Below the pieces are notes generated by a model that worked only from the letters and a program-made list of their open reading frames with translations, did no database searches and was not told the DNA's origin. From Sphingomonas_E sp042693015 (GTDB lineage: Bacteria; Pseudomonadota; Alphaproteobacteria; Sphingomonadales; Sphingomonadaceae): 64,000 nt of DNA. Numbering within the stretch: the stretch's first letter is position 1; each line of letters opens with the position of its first letter. Of the stretch, positions 8,532 through 16,737 are shown piece by piece. A program made the position numbers and the translations under genes. The DNA lies in assembly GCF_042693015.1 (NCBI RefSeq), contig NZ_CP170544.1, forward strand, positions 1,364,001 to 1,428,000, read 5' to 3'.

Positions 8532-9560
8532 TCAGGCGGGCGGTGGTGCGACTGAGGCGCGGCGGATCAAGGTCGACAGGAACAGCGACGCGCTTTCATT
8601 TTCCTCGACGCCGCCATCCGCGCCGCCGACCAGCTTGATCGCGGCGGAGCGCGCCATCGACTGGATCGGCCAGCGCACGGTGGTAAGCGGCGGCCAGAGG
8701 TGGCTCGCGATCGCGGTATCGTCGAAGCCGACGATCGAAAGGTCGCGCGGCACTTCCAGCCCGCGCTGCCGCGCCGCGTGCAGCACGCCGGCCGCCATCT
8801 CGTCATTCGACGCAAAGATGGCGGTGGGCCGCGGCGAAAGATCGAGCAGCCGCTCGGCCGCCTTGATGCCGGACGCAAAGGTATAATCGCCATGAATCAC
8901 CAGGCCGCGATCGGGAGTGATACCGGCGCCCTTCAGCGCCTCCTCAAACCCGGTCTGCCGTTCGTGCGCCGAACGGAAACCCCGCGGTCCCGCCACCATG
9001 CCGATCCGCCGATGCCCAGCCTCGATCAGATAATTTGTCGCGTCGCGCACCGCCTCGCGATCGTTCGACGCGACCATATGATCTTCGCCGTCCAGCGGTG
9101 CGGACCCCATGCGGACATAGCGCACGCCGATCTCGTCACAGAGCGCGGCCAACGACGGATCTTCCGAAATCGGCGGCAGCAGCATCACGCCGAACGGGCG
9201 CTGCCGTTCGAGGAAATGACGCACATCTTCGAGCATCGACGGCGATCCGCGATCGACCGGCCGGACGATCAGTTCGAACTCGGTGTAACGCAGCACTTCC
9301 AGCATGCCCTGCTGGACATTGAGCACCATCTGGGCGTTTGGATTGTCGTGGACTAGGCCGATCAGGAAATTGCGGCGCAGCGCCAGCGCGCGCGCCTGCG
9401 GATTGGGAATATAACCAAGATCGCCAATGACCTCGAGCACGCGCTTGCGTGTGTCGTCGTTCAACAAAGGCGATCGGTTGATGACGCGGCTGACTGTCTT
9501 CTTGGAGACACCGGCCAAGCGGGCGACGTCGTTGATCGTCGGCTGAGCGCTCTTCTTCAT
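8532..9560 (-). CDS. LacI-family regulator of the hexuronate genes
   Basis: A 342-residue LacI/GalR regulator. The N-terminal helix-turn-helix and hinge are intact (INDVARLAGVSKKTVSRVIN, then a hinge ending PNPQARALA), followed by a periplasmic-binding-like effector domain (FGVMLLPPI, HRRIGMVAGP, FASNDEMAAGVL, IVGFDDTAIA). An upstream extension to 9908 is open but runs back into the divergent uxaA gene, so the start at 9560 is preferred. It is flanked by operators on both sides (A before kduI, B before uxaA) and very likely controls both units. A keto-deoxy sugar acid is the likely inducer, by analogy with KdgR/UxuR-type proteins. Confidence 0.88.
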   Translation of the reverse strand: MKKSAQPTINDVARLAGVSKKTVSRVINRSPLLNDDTRKRVLEVIGDLGYIPNPQARALALRRNFLIGLVHDNPNAQMVLNVQQGMLEVLRYTEFELIVRPVDRGSPSMLEDVRHFLERQRPFGVMLLPPISEDPSLAALCDEIGVRYVRMGSAPLDGEDHMVASNDREAVRDATNYLIEAGHRRIGMVAGPRGFRSAHERQTGFEEALKGAGITPDRGLVIHGDYTFASGIKAAERLLDLSPRPTAIFASNDEMAAGVLHAARQRGLEVPRDLSIVGFDDTAIASHLWPPLTTVRWPIQSMARSAAIKLVGGADGGVEENESASLFLSTLIRRASVAPPPA

Positions 9561-9634
9561 TAACCCCGCCATACCGCAGAAGTCCGGGCCCGCCAATGCC
9601 CGGCTTGCACAAAATGCTTGGCCCGCCCATGCTA

Positions 9635-9651
9635 TGATACCGGTTTCCATT
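9635..9651 (+). promoter_or_regulatory. Hexuronate operator, copy B (uxaA promoter)
   Basis: Sequence TGATACCGGTTTCCATT, 15-31 bases before the uxaA start codon in the 105-bp divergent region between uxaA and the lacI-type gene. TATGAT (9633-9638) overlaps its left end and could be the -10 box, so binding would block the polymerase. Confidence 0.7.
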
Positions 9652-9665
9652 ACGAAAGCGAACTG

Positions 9666-11153
9666 ATGCAGCTTCCCGCGGCGATCCGCATCGACAGGCG
9701 TGATTCGGTTGCCATCGCACTGCGCGGCATCGCAGCGGATGAAATCGTCACGATCGACGGCGAGCAGGTCCGTACGATCGAAGCGATAGCCCGCGGCCAC
9801 AAGTTCGCGCTCTCCCCGATCGAAGCCGGCGCACCGGTGCTGAAGTTCGGTTTTCCGATCGGTATTGCCCTCGCGCCGATCGCGTCCGGCGCGCATGTCC
9901 ACACCCATAATGTCACGACCGCGCTAAGCGGCACCGCAACCGAAATAAGTGCGGTAGCAGGCGACCAGGCTGGCACGGCCGCGGCAGCGCCACATTTCCT
10001 CGGCTATCGCCGTCCGGACGGGAGGGTCGCGACACGCAACGAGATCTGGATACTGCCGACAGTCGGCTGCGTCGCCCGTACCGCCGAGAAGATCGCCGCC
10101 ACCGCGCGCGACCGCCACGCCGGGCGGATCGACGGCGTCCATGCCTTCGCCCACCCCTTCGGCTGCTCGCAGCTTGGCGCCGATCTCGAGGCCACCCGCG
10201 CAATCCTGGCCGGGCTGGCGCAGAATCCCAACGCCGGCGGCGTGCTGATCCTTGGGCTGGGCTGCGAATCCAACCAGATGGCCGAACTTGTCGAGTTGAT
10301 CCCGCCCGATCGCCGCGGCCACATCCGCACCCTCGCCGCCCAAGGCGTCGAGGATGAGGTCGCCGCGGGCCTGGCGCTCATCGACGAACTGGTCGCGATT
10401 GCCGGAGAGGCGCAGCGCGAAAGCCTGCCGCTCGCCGACATCGTCCTCGGCGTGAAATGCGGCGGATCGGACGGCTTCAGCGGCCTTACCGCCAACCCGC
10501 TTGTCGGCCGCGTCAGCGACGCCGTGACGCGCGGCGGCGGCACCGCTATCCTGACCGAAATACCCGAGATTTTCGGCGCCGAACATCTGCTGGTCGCACG
10601 CGCCGCCGACGGCCAAGTGGCCGACTTTATTCTCGGCCTCGTCGACCGCTTCAAACGCTACTTCATCGCATATGGCGAGCCGGTCTCGGAAAATCCGTCG
10701 CCCGGCAACATCGCCGGCGGCATCACCACGCTCGAGGAAAAATCGCTCGGCGCCGTGCAGAAGGCGGGCCATGCGATCGTCACCGACGTGATCGATTATG
10801 GCGGCCATGCGCATCGGCCCGGCCTCACCCTGCTCGAAGCGCCGGGCAATGACGCGGTATCCTCCACCGCGCTGGCCGCCGCGGGCGCGACCGCGATCCT
10901 GTTCACCACCGGACGCGGCACCCCGCTCGGTTTCCCGGTCCCGACGATCAAGATCGCGTCGAACAGCGATCTAGCGAACCGCAAGGCACACTGGATCGAT
11001 TTCGACGCCGGTCCCGCCCTCACCCGCGGCCTCGACGCCATGGCCACGGACCTGATCGCCCGCCTCGCCGTCATCGCTTCAGGTGAGCCCACCGCCGCGG
11101 AACGGAATGACGAACGGGAAATCGCGATCTGGAAGCGCGGCGTGACGCTTTAG
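9666..11153 (+). CDS. uxaA: Altronate dehydratase (UxaA family)
   Basis: A 495-residue protein, the usual length of UxaA, with an N-terminal SAF domain (residues 1-90, ending ASGAHVHTHNV) and a large C-terminal dehydratase domain (FLGYRRPDGRVATRNEIWI, then HPFGCSQLG, LGLGCESNQM, GVKCGGSDGFSG, conserved Cys residues). The family removes water from D-altronate (or galactarate) to give 2-keto-3-deoxygluconate in an iron-dependent reaction. A frame from 9618 is open, but ATG 9666 gives the family length and keeps the operator outside the gene. Neighbouring kdu and kdgK genes favour altronate. UxaB and UxaC are not in this window. Confidence 0.85.
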   Translation: MQLPAAIRIDRRDSVAIALRGIAADEIVTIDGEQVRTIEAIARGHKFALSPIEAGAPVLKFGFPIGIALAPIASGAHVHTHNVTTALSGTATEISAVAGDQAGTAAAAPHFLGYRRPDGRVATRNEIWILPTVGCVARTAEKIAATARDRHAGRIDGVHAFAHPFGCSQLGADLEATRAILAGLAQNPNAGGVLILGLGCESNQMAELVELIPPDRRGHIRTLAAQGVEDEVAAGLALIDELVAIAGEAQRESLPLADIVLGVKCGGSDGFSGLTANPLVGRVSDAVTRGGGTAILTEIPEIFGAEHLLVARAADGQVADFILGLVDRFKRYFIAYGEPVSENPSPGNIAGGITTLEEKSLGAVQKAGHAIVTDVIDYGGHAHRPGLTLLEAPGNDAVSSTALAAAGATAILFTTGRGTPLGFPVPTIKIASNSDLANRKAHWIDFDAGPALTRGLDAMATDLIARLAVIASGEPTAAERNDEREIAIWKRGVTL

Positions 11154-11181
11154 CGCCCCCGCACAGCAACCATCTTGCCTA

Positions 11182-11198
11182 TGACACCGGTTTCCAAT
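11182..11198 (+). promoter_or_regulatory. Hexuronate operator, copy C
   Basis: Sequence TGACACCGGTTTCCAAT, in the 79-bp gap between uxaA and the next gene, ending 34 bases before its GTG start. TATGAC overlaps the left end exactly as TATGAT does in copy B. This implies a separate, co-regulated promoter for the hydratase-transporter pair. Confidence 0.7.
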
Positions 11199-11232
11199 AG
11201 AGCTTCGGGGAAGCCAGTAGGGAGAGGCCAAC

Positions 11233-12054
11233 GTGAGCGAAACGACCGTCCGGGACGAGTCGCGGCATATCGCCGAAGCCTTCGTGTCGGCGCGCCGCGC
11301 CGCGCGGGGGCTGGAAAGCTATCCCGGCGCGATCCCGACCTCGCTCGATCAGGCCTATCGCATTCAGGATGAAGCGATTGCGCTGGATGGCCGCGATATT
11401 CTTGGCTGGAAGGTCGGCCGCATCATGCCCCCGCTCGCCGGCCAATATGGCGCCAACCGCCTGGCCGGGCCGATCTTCGACGGCACGATTTTTTTTGATG
11501 CCCAAGGGAAACCGGTTTCCATGGCTGTCTTCGATGCCGGATTTGGCGCGGCGGAGGCGGAATATCTGCTGCGTGTCGGCACCGCGCCTGATCCCGCGCA
11601 GACCAGCTTCACGCTCGACGAGGCGGCCGCCCTGATCGACGCCGTTCATGTCGGGATCGAGATCGCCAGTTCGCCGCTGGGCGCGATCAACGATCTCGGC
11701 CCCGCGGTCACCATTTCCGATTTCGGCAACAATAACGGCCTGGTCGTCGGCGCCGCGATCCCCGACTGGCGCTCGCTCGATTTCGCCGCATGGCCGGTGC
11801 GCCTGATGATCGACGGTGTGGAGGCCGGTGAAGCCAGCGCCGATGCCATGCCCGACGGCCCGATCGGCGCCGCGCGCTTCCTGTTCGAACTGCTGGCCGA
11901 ACGCGGCATTCAGGCCAAGCCCGGCCAGTGGATTTCGTCGGGCGCCGTCACCGGCGTCCACCGCGTCGTGCCCGGCGCGCGGGTCGAAACTTTCTTCGGC
12001 AGCGATCATCGGCTGGAATGCCTGATCAGCGCCGCGACAAGCGATCGGGAATAA
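11233..12054 (+). CDS. 2-keto-4-pentenoate hydratase-like protein (FAH superfamily)
   Basis: A 273-residue member of the MhpD/fumarylacetoacetase superfamily, which adds water to or otherwise transforms 2-keto acids using a divalent metal. Recognisable segments are LGWKVGRI, AEAEYLLRVG (acidic metal-binding stretch), HVGIEIASS and WISSGAVTGVH. The GTG start at 11233 follows GGGAGAGG by five bases. Its place between altronate dehydratase and a hexuronate transporter, and its own operator, argue for a role on a 2-keto-3-deoxy sugar acid rather than on a catechol product. A perfect operator-like palindrome lies inside the gene (11507-11520). The reaction is not known from sequence. Confidence 0.75.
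   Translation: MSETTVRDESRHIAEAFVSARRAARGLESYPGAIPTSLDQAYRIQDEAIALDGRDILGWKVGRIMPPLAGQYGANRLAGPIFDGTIFFDAQGKPVSMAVFDAGFGAAEAEYLLRVGTAPDPAQTSFTLDEAAALIDAVHVGIEIASSPLGAINDLGPAVTISDFGNNNGLVVGAAIPDWRSLDFAAWPVRLMIDGVEAGEASADAMPDGPIGAARFLFELLAERGIQAKPGQWISSGAVTGVHRVVPGARVETFFGSDHRLECLISAATSDRE
11507..11520. promoter_or_regulatory. Intragenic perfect palindrome matching the hexuronate operator core
   Basis: GGAAACCGGTTTCC is a perfect 14-bp palindrome inside the hydratase coding sequence, about 275 bases after its start. It matches the right half of copies A-C (ACCGGTTTCCA) and is more symmetric than any of them. It could be an auxiliary operator for looping, or chance. Confidence 0.4.
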
Positions 12055-12080
12055 GCCATAAAATAAGCTGGAGGGCGAGG

Positions 12081-13382
12081 ATGAGCATGTTGGAGGGGGA
12101 CGCCGGCGGCACGGCCGCAGTCGAGCGGGCCGCCGCACGGGTCGGACGATATCGCTGGGCGATCGTCGCCCTGCTCTTCTTCGCCACTGTCATCAATTAT
12201 ATCGATCGACAGATGATCGGCGTGCTGAAGCCGACGCTTTCAGCCGAACTCGGCTGGAACGAGACGGACTTCGCCAACGTCATCTTCTGGTTCCAGGCCG
12301 CTTACGCGATCGGTTACATCGGCTTCGGCCGCTTCGTCGATGTGGTGGGCGCGCGGCTGGGCTATGCCGTCGCCTTCATCATCTGGACGGCCGCGCATAT
12401 CGCCCATGGCGGCGTCCATTCGGTGATGCAATTCGCCGCGGTCCGTTTCGGCCTCGGGATTGGCGAGGCCGGCAATTTCCCCGCCGGCATCAAGGCGGTG
12501 ACCGAATGGTTCCCGGCGCGAGAGCGCGCGTTCGCGATCGGCGTGTTCAACGCGGGCGCCAATGTCGGCGCGATCATCACGCCCTTGCTCGTCCCCTTTC
12601 TCACCCTCACTTATGGCTGGCGTATGGCCTTCGTGCTGACCGGTGCGTTCAGCATCGTCTGGCTGGTCGTCTGGTGGGCGATGTATCGCCGCCCGCGCGA
12701 GCATAAGAAGGTCACGGCAGCCGAAGTCGCCTGGATCGAGCAGGACCCGGCCGATCCGGTTGAACCGATCGCGTGGAAGCGGCTGATCGGCATTCGCGAA
12801 ACCTGGGCCTATGCGCTCGGCAAATTCTGCATCGATCCGATCTGGTGGTTCTTCCTCTTCTGGCTGCCCGGCTATCTCGGCACGCGTTACGGCCTCGATC
12901 TCGTCAGCTTTGGCCCGCCGCTGGTGGCGATCTACCTGCTTTCCGACGTCGGCAGCGTCTTTGGCGGCTGGATGTCGTCGCGGCTGATGAAGGCGGGGCG
13001 CAGCGTCAATTATGCCCGCAAGGCGACGATGCTGGTCTGCGCGCTCGCGGTGCTGCCGATCTTCTTCGCGCAGTATATCGACAGCCTGTGGCTCGCCGTG
13101 CTGGTGATCGGCATCGCGACCGCCGCGCACCAGGCATTTTCCGCCAATCTCTACACGCTGCCGTCAGACCTGTTTCCGCGGGGCGCCGTGGGTTCCGTCG
13201 TCGGCATCGGCGGCACGGTGGGCGCGATCGGCGGCATGCTGATGGCCAAATATGCCGGTTTCATCCTCGACAGCTTCGGCACCTATACGCCGTTGTTCGC
13301 GGTCGCCGGCAGCGCCTATCTGGTCGCGCTGCTGCTGGTCCACTGGCTGTCGCCACGATTGGACCGCGTGGCGATCGGCTGA
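12081..13382 (+). CDS. MFS hexuronate transporter (ExuT-like)
   Basis: A 433-residue major facilitator with about 12 membrane segments (first at RWAIVALLFFATVINYIDR). The NYIDRQMIG sequence in helix 1, GLGIGEAGNFPAGIKAVTEWFP between helices 4 and 5, and the GWR motif are hallmarks of the anion:cation symporter group that includes ExuT and GudP. The start at 12081 follows GGAGGG; an ATG at 12087 is possible. It is 26 bp downstream of the hydratase-like gene and probably shares its promoter. Import of galacturonate or glucuronate is the best guess from context. Its stop is 2 bp from the convergent purU stop. Confidence 0.85.
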   Translation: MSMLEGDAGGTAAVERAAARVGRYRWAIVALLFFATVINYIDRQMIGVLKPTLSAELGWNETDFANVIFWFQAAYAIGYIGFGRFVDVVGARLGYAVAFIIWTAAHIAHGGVHSVMQFAAVRFGLGIGEAGNFPAGIKAVTEWFPARERAFAIGVFNAGANVGAIITPLLVPFLTLTYGWRMAFVLTGAFSIVWLVVWWAMYRRPREHKKVTAAEVAWIEQDPADPVEPIAWKRLIGIRETWAYALGKFCIDPIWWFFLFWLPGYLGTRYGLDLVSFGPPLVAIYLLSDVGSVFGGWMSSRLMKAGRSVNYARKATMLVCALAVLPIFFAQYIDSLWLAVLVIGIATAAHQAFSANLYTLPSDLFPRGAVGSVVGIGGTVGAIGGMLMAKYAGFILDSFGTYTPLFAVAGSAYLVALLLVHWLSPRLDRVAIG

Positions 13383-13384
13383 TC

Positions 13385-14251
13385 TCAGTCGCGAAACACA
13401 ACCGTCTTCGCACCGTTGACGAGCACGCGATCCTCGAGATGATATTGGACGGCGCGGGCCAGCACCCGCCGTTCAATGTCGCGCCCCTTGCGCACCAGCG
13501 CGTCGGGCGTGTCGGCGTGGCTGATCTGCTCAACGTCCTGCGCGATGATCGGCCCTTCATCGAGATCGCTGGTCACATAATGGGCGGTCGCGCCGATCAT
13601 CTTCACGCCGCGCGCATGGGCCTGGTGATAGGGCTTGGCGCCCTTGAAGCCCGGCAGGAAGCTGTGATGGATGTTGATGCAGCGGCCGCTGAGATAGGCC
13701 GCCAGATCGTCCGACAATATCTGCATGTAGCGGGCGAGCACGATCAGGTCGGTCTTCGTCTCCTCGACGATCCGCTTGATCTGTGCCTCCTGCACCGCGC
13801 GCGTGTCGCTGGAAACCGGCAGGTGATGGAAAGGCACGCCTTCGGGCAGCGCCACTTGCAGCACATCCTGCGGATGGTTGGATATGACGCCGGCAATTTC
13901 CATCGGCAGTTCGCCGATGCGATTTCGATAGATGAGATCGCCGAGGCAATGATCGAATTTCGATACCAGCAGCAGCACCCGTTGCCGCTCGCTCATGCAG
14001 CGCAGCCGCCAGTCCATCGCATAAGGCGCCGCGATCTCCTCGCCGAAACGCTGCCGGAATTCCGCCGCATCGATGCTCGCCGCTCCCAGATCGAACACCA
14101 CGCGCATGAAGAAGCGACCGGTTTCTAGATCGTCGAACTGCTGCGACTCCAATATGTTGCCGCCATTCGTCGCCAATAGCCCGGCCACCGCCGCGACAAG
14201 CCCCGGCCGGTCCGCGCAGGACAGGGTCAACACATGGGCGCTCTTCACCAC
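13385..14251 (-). CDS. purU: Formyltetrahydrofolate deformylase
   Basis: A 288-residue PurU that hydrolyses 10-formyltetrahydrofolate to formate and tetrahydrofolate, balancing one-carbon pools. The N-terminal ACT domain (VLTLSCADRPGLVAAVAG) is followed by a formyltransferase fold with the catalytic Asn/His segment INIHHSFLPGFKGA and the Asp of TSDLDEGPII. Length and domain order match the family. The gene stands alone on the minus strand, convergent to the transporter. Confidence 0.95.
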   Translation of the reverse strand: MVKSAHVLTLSCADRPGLVAAVAGLLATNGGNILESQQFDDLETGRFFMRVVFDLGAASIDAAEFRQRFGEEIAAPYAMDWRLRCMSERQRVLLLVSKFDHCLGDLIYRNRIGELPMEIAGVISNHPQDVLQVALPEGVPFHHLPVSSDTRAVQEAQIKRIVEETKTDLIVLARYMQILSDDLAAYLSGRCINIHHSFLPGFKGAKPYHQAHARGVKMIGATAHYVTSDLDEGPIIAQDVEQISHADTPDALVRKGRDIERRVLARAVQYHLEDRVLVNGAKTVVFRD

Positions 14252-14381
14252 TCAAATCTCCCGCCGCGCAGAAACGCCCTCTCGCCCCTGCCCTTTCGCA
14301 CGCCCCATCGGATAAATGGCGCCGCCGCACACCCAATATATTCTTGGCCGCGCAGAAACCATTTGCCTGTAAGGGGAGCGC

Positions 14382-14510
14382 ATGGTTCCGCGCATCCTGA
14401 TCGACACGGCCCTTATTCCCGGCGGTGGCTCGGAAGAGGAACTGGCGCGGATCGCCCGTGCTCGACTGGCCAGCGCCCATAATGTCATCTGGCTGGCGAC
14501 GCGCTGCTGA
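14382..14510 (+). CDS. Short ORF with a good ribosome binding site (42 aa), possible gene remnant
   Basis: ATG 14382 is preceded by AAGGGGAGCGC, a strong ribosome binding site, and the frame ends at TGA 14508-14510 (RILIDTALIPGGGSEEELA is the N-terminal part). It may be a microprotein or the deleted remnant of a longer gene: from memory, sphingomonad spermidine-synthase-like proteins start with a similar PR-LI-TA-VPGGG and later carry GSEEALA, so an internal deletion could join the two. That link is unverified. Confidence 0.3.
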   Translation: MVPRILIDTALIPGGGSEEELARIARARLASAHNVIWLATRC

Positions 14511-14546
14511 TGCCGTTGCCTCCTCACCTCACGGATTCCTCACCTC

Positions 14547-14671
14547 CCGTCACCCTGAACTTGTTTCAGGGTCCATGCGCGCCGCCTGCCGCGGGCGCTC
14601 GGATTGGAAAGCGAGCGCCGTCCGGGCTCGTGAGCGCTCACATGGATGCCGAAACGAGTTCGGCATGACGG
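14547..14671. repeat. REP-like inverted pair, copy 1
   Basis: Two units face each other. The left unit (14547-14577) contains the palindrome CCCTGAACTTGTTTCAGGG between CCGTCA and TCCATG; the right unit (14641-14671) contains TGCCGAAACGAGTTCGGCA between CATGGA and TGACGG. The outer and inner borders are reverse complements of each other. The same arrangement occurs at 55581-55666. The start codon of the RNase H-like gene lies inside the right unit. Confidence 0.8.
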
Positions 14672-15057
14672 CTTCCAAACGGCTGAAACTCTATTTCGAT
14701 GGCGGTTGCCGGCCCAATCCCGGCGCGATGGAAACCGCAGTCGTGGTGCGCGGCATCCCCCATCTGCAGACGGATGCGGGCCACGGCAGCAACCATGACG
14801 CCGAATGGCTCGCATTGCTCCACGCCGCCCATATCGCCATCGCTTCCGGCGCCAGCGACGTGGAATTTGTCGGTGACGCGCTCGCCGTCATCAATCAGGC
14901 CAAGGGCGCCGCGAAATGCCGCACGCGCACCAGTGCAGCCCATCTGGCCGAATTTCAGCGCCTCACGTCCGGCTTTGCCCGCGTCCGCATCCGCCATGTC
15001 GCACGCTCGCACAACCTCGCCGGCATCGCGCTCGCTCGCCTGCATTCGGGCCTCTGA
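14665..15057 (+). CDS. RNase HI-like protein
   Basis: A 130-residue RNase H-fold protein. Three of the four acidic active-site residues are visible: Asp in YFDGGCRPNPG, Glu in HDAEWLALLHA and Asp in FVGDALAVINQ. The fourth, expected a few residues after the C-terminal Asn (RHVARSHNLAG), appears to be Gly or Ala, so the catalytic set may be incomplete. It is shorter than E. coli RNase HI (155 aa). The best in-frame start, ATG 14665, sits inside a REP unit and has only a weak ribosome binding site; earlier in-frame starts would read through the repeat. Confidence 0.7.
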   Translation: MTASKRLKLYFDGGCRPNPGAMETAVVVRGIPHLQTDAGHGSNHDAEWLALLHAAHIAIASGASDVEFVGDALAVINQAKGAAKCRTRTSAAHLAEFQRLTSGFARVRIRHVARSHNLAGIALARLHSGL

Positions 15058-15064
15058 AGCCGTC

Positions 15065-16594
15065 TTACCAATCGAGATCGGCCATCAGCGCCGCATAGGT
15101 CTCGATCCCGTCCCACAGATTCTGCAGCCGCAGATTTTCGTTGGGCGCGTGCTGGCTGTTGTCGTGATTGACGATCGGCAGGCCGATCACCGGCGCCTTC
15201 AGCACATCCTCGAACAGATAGATGGGCACGCTGCCGCCCATCATCGGCAAGCTGAGCGCCGGCTTGCCCGACGACCGCTCCACCGCCTTCAGCACCGCTC
15301 GCGAGACCGGAAGGTTCATGTCGGTTCGCAGCCCCGGATAGCCGGGCTCCCATTCGATCTTGATGATCTTCGGGTGGGCCTGACGCATCGCGGCGTCGGG
15401 CGCCTCGCGAACGATCGTCCAGCCCTTCGCGGTCAGGAAATCCTCGGTGCTCCGCTGAACGTCGGCGGGTGTCAGGTCCGGCACCAGCCGAAAATCGATC
15501 GAGATTTCAGCATCGACGGGAATGGCGTTGTTTGCCGCCGCCCCAACCTGACCGGATCGGATGCCGCGGATGTTTAGCGCCGGCCGCAAGGTGCTGGCGG
15601 TCAGGCCGTCGCTCGCTTCGCTGCGGCCGATCTCCAGTTCCTTGCGCAGGCCCGCCTCGACCGGCGGCAGCGCTGCGACCGCGGCGCGCTCGCCCTCCGT
15701 CAACGGCCGCACCTTTTCGGCAATGCCGGGGATGCGGATCGCGCCGTCCTCGCCGCGCATCTCGGCTATCAGCGATGCCGCCAACGCCGCCGGGTTCGGT
15801 ACCCAATTGCCATAATGGCCGTCATGCACCGGCCGCACGGGGCCGTAGATCATGGCGTCGAAACCGATCATGCCGCGCGCCCCGAAATAGACCGTCCGCC
15901 CGCGTGACTGATGCACCGGCCCGTCGCCGATCAGCCACAGATCGGACGCGAGCAGTGGCGCATTCGCCTTGAGCAGTGCCTCCAGATGGGGCGAGCCCGC
16001 TTCCTCCTCGCCCTCCCAGAATATCCGGATATTGACGCTGGGTTTGCGCCCCGCCGCCTTCAGCGCATCGAACGCCGCCAGAAAGGCGACAATCGAAGCC
16101 TTGTCGTCGCTGACGCCACGACCGAACAGGCGCCATTCCGGATCGAGCGGCGCCTTTGCGGTCTTCCAGTCGACGTCCACGGGCTTGGTGGACAGCGGAC
16201 CCGACCGCATCACCGGCACGAACGGATCGGACGCCCATTGCGATGGAGTCACCGGCTGCCCATCATAATGGGCGTAGAAGGTCACGGTCCGCTTCGCGCC
16301 CGGCGTGTCGAGCTGACCGAACACCACCTTCGGCGCCCCCTCCCCGCCTTGCAGCAGCCGTGTGACAAAGCCGCGCCGCTTGAGCTGGTCGGCCAGCATG
16401 TTTGCCGCCTCGTGCAATCCGGCAGGCTGGGCGGCGACGCTCGGCACGCGCGCAAGATCGACAAGCTGGGTGACAATCGCCCCCTCATGCGCCTGGCGAT
16501 AGGCACGCGCCTCGGCACTCGGCGTCTTTGCCCAGACCGGCCCCGCCATTGCCAGCGAAGCCGCTGCCGCCATGATCGCCACGCGCACGCGCAT
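15065..16594 (-). CDS. Secreted M20-family metallopeptidase
   Basis: A 509-residue M20 dipeptidase/carboxypeptidase-type zinc enzyme with a signal peptide (IMAAAASLAMAGPVWAK). Metal and catalytic motifs are in order: TFYAHYDGQPV (His and catalytic Asp), GRGVSDDKAS (bridging Asp) and FWEGEEEAGS (catalytic Glu and ligand Glu). The lid domain occupies roughly residues 230-370. The C-terminal ligand His is probably in NHDNSQHAPNEN. Periplasmic peptide hydrolysis is the likely role. It is divergent from the tetR gene with a 143-bp gap. Confidence 0.85.
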   Translation of the reverse strand: MRVRVAIMAAAASLAMAGPVWAKTPSAEARAYRQAHEGAIVTQLVDLARVPSVAAQPAGLHEAANMLADQLKRRGFVTRLLQGGEGAPKVVFGQLDTPGAKRTVTFYAHYDGQPVTPSQWASDPFVPVMRSGPLSTKPVDVDWKTAKAPLDPEWRLFGRGVSDDKASIVAFLAAFDALKAAGRKPSVNIRIFWEGEEEAGSPHLEALLKANAPLLASDLWLIGDGPVHQSRGRTVYFGARGMIGFDAMIYGPVRPVHDGHYGNWVPNPAALAASLIAEMRGEDGAIRIPGIAEKVRPLTEGERAAVAALPPVEAGLRKELEIGRSEASDGLTASTLRPALNIRGIRSGQVGAAANNAIPVDAEISIDFRLVPDLTPADVQRSTEDFLTAKGWTIVREAPDAAMRQAHPKIIKIEWEPGYPGLRTDMNLPVSRAVLKAVERSSGKPALSLPMMGGSVPIYLFEDVLKAPVIGLPIVNHDNSQHAPNENLRLQNLWDGIETYAALMADLDW

Positions 16595-16737
16595 ATCTTC
16601 AATTCCCTCGATCGAAATATTGTGCCCAAGTCTCAGGGAAATGGCCGGCGATCAAGCGGATTGGCCCCGCCGCTTCGGTTGACGCCATACTGAACCGCGT
16701 TCATGGTCCGCGCCGATCGAACCAAGAAGAGAATTGC

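Noticed and set aside
12240..13130. Minus-strand frame (296 codons) inside the transporter
   Set aside because: Asp/Arg/Gly-rich shadow of a clear membrane protein.
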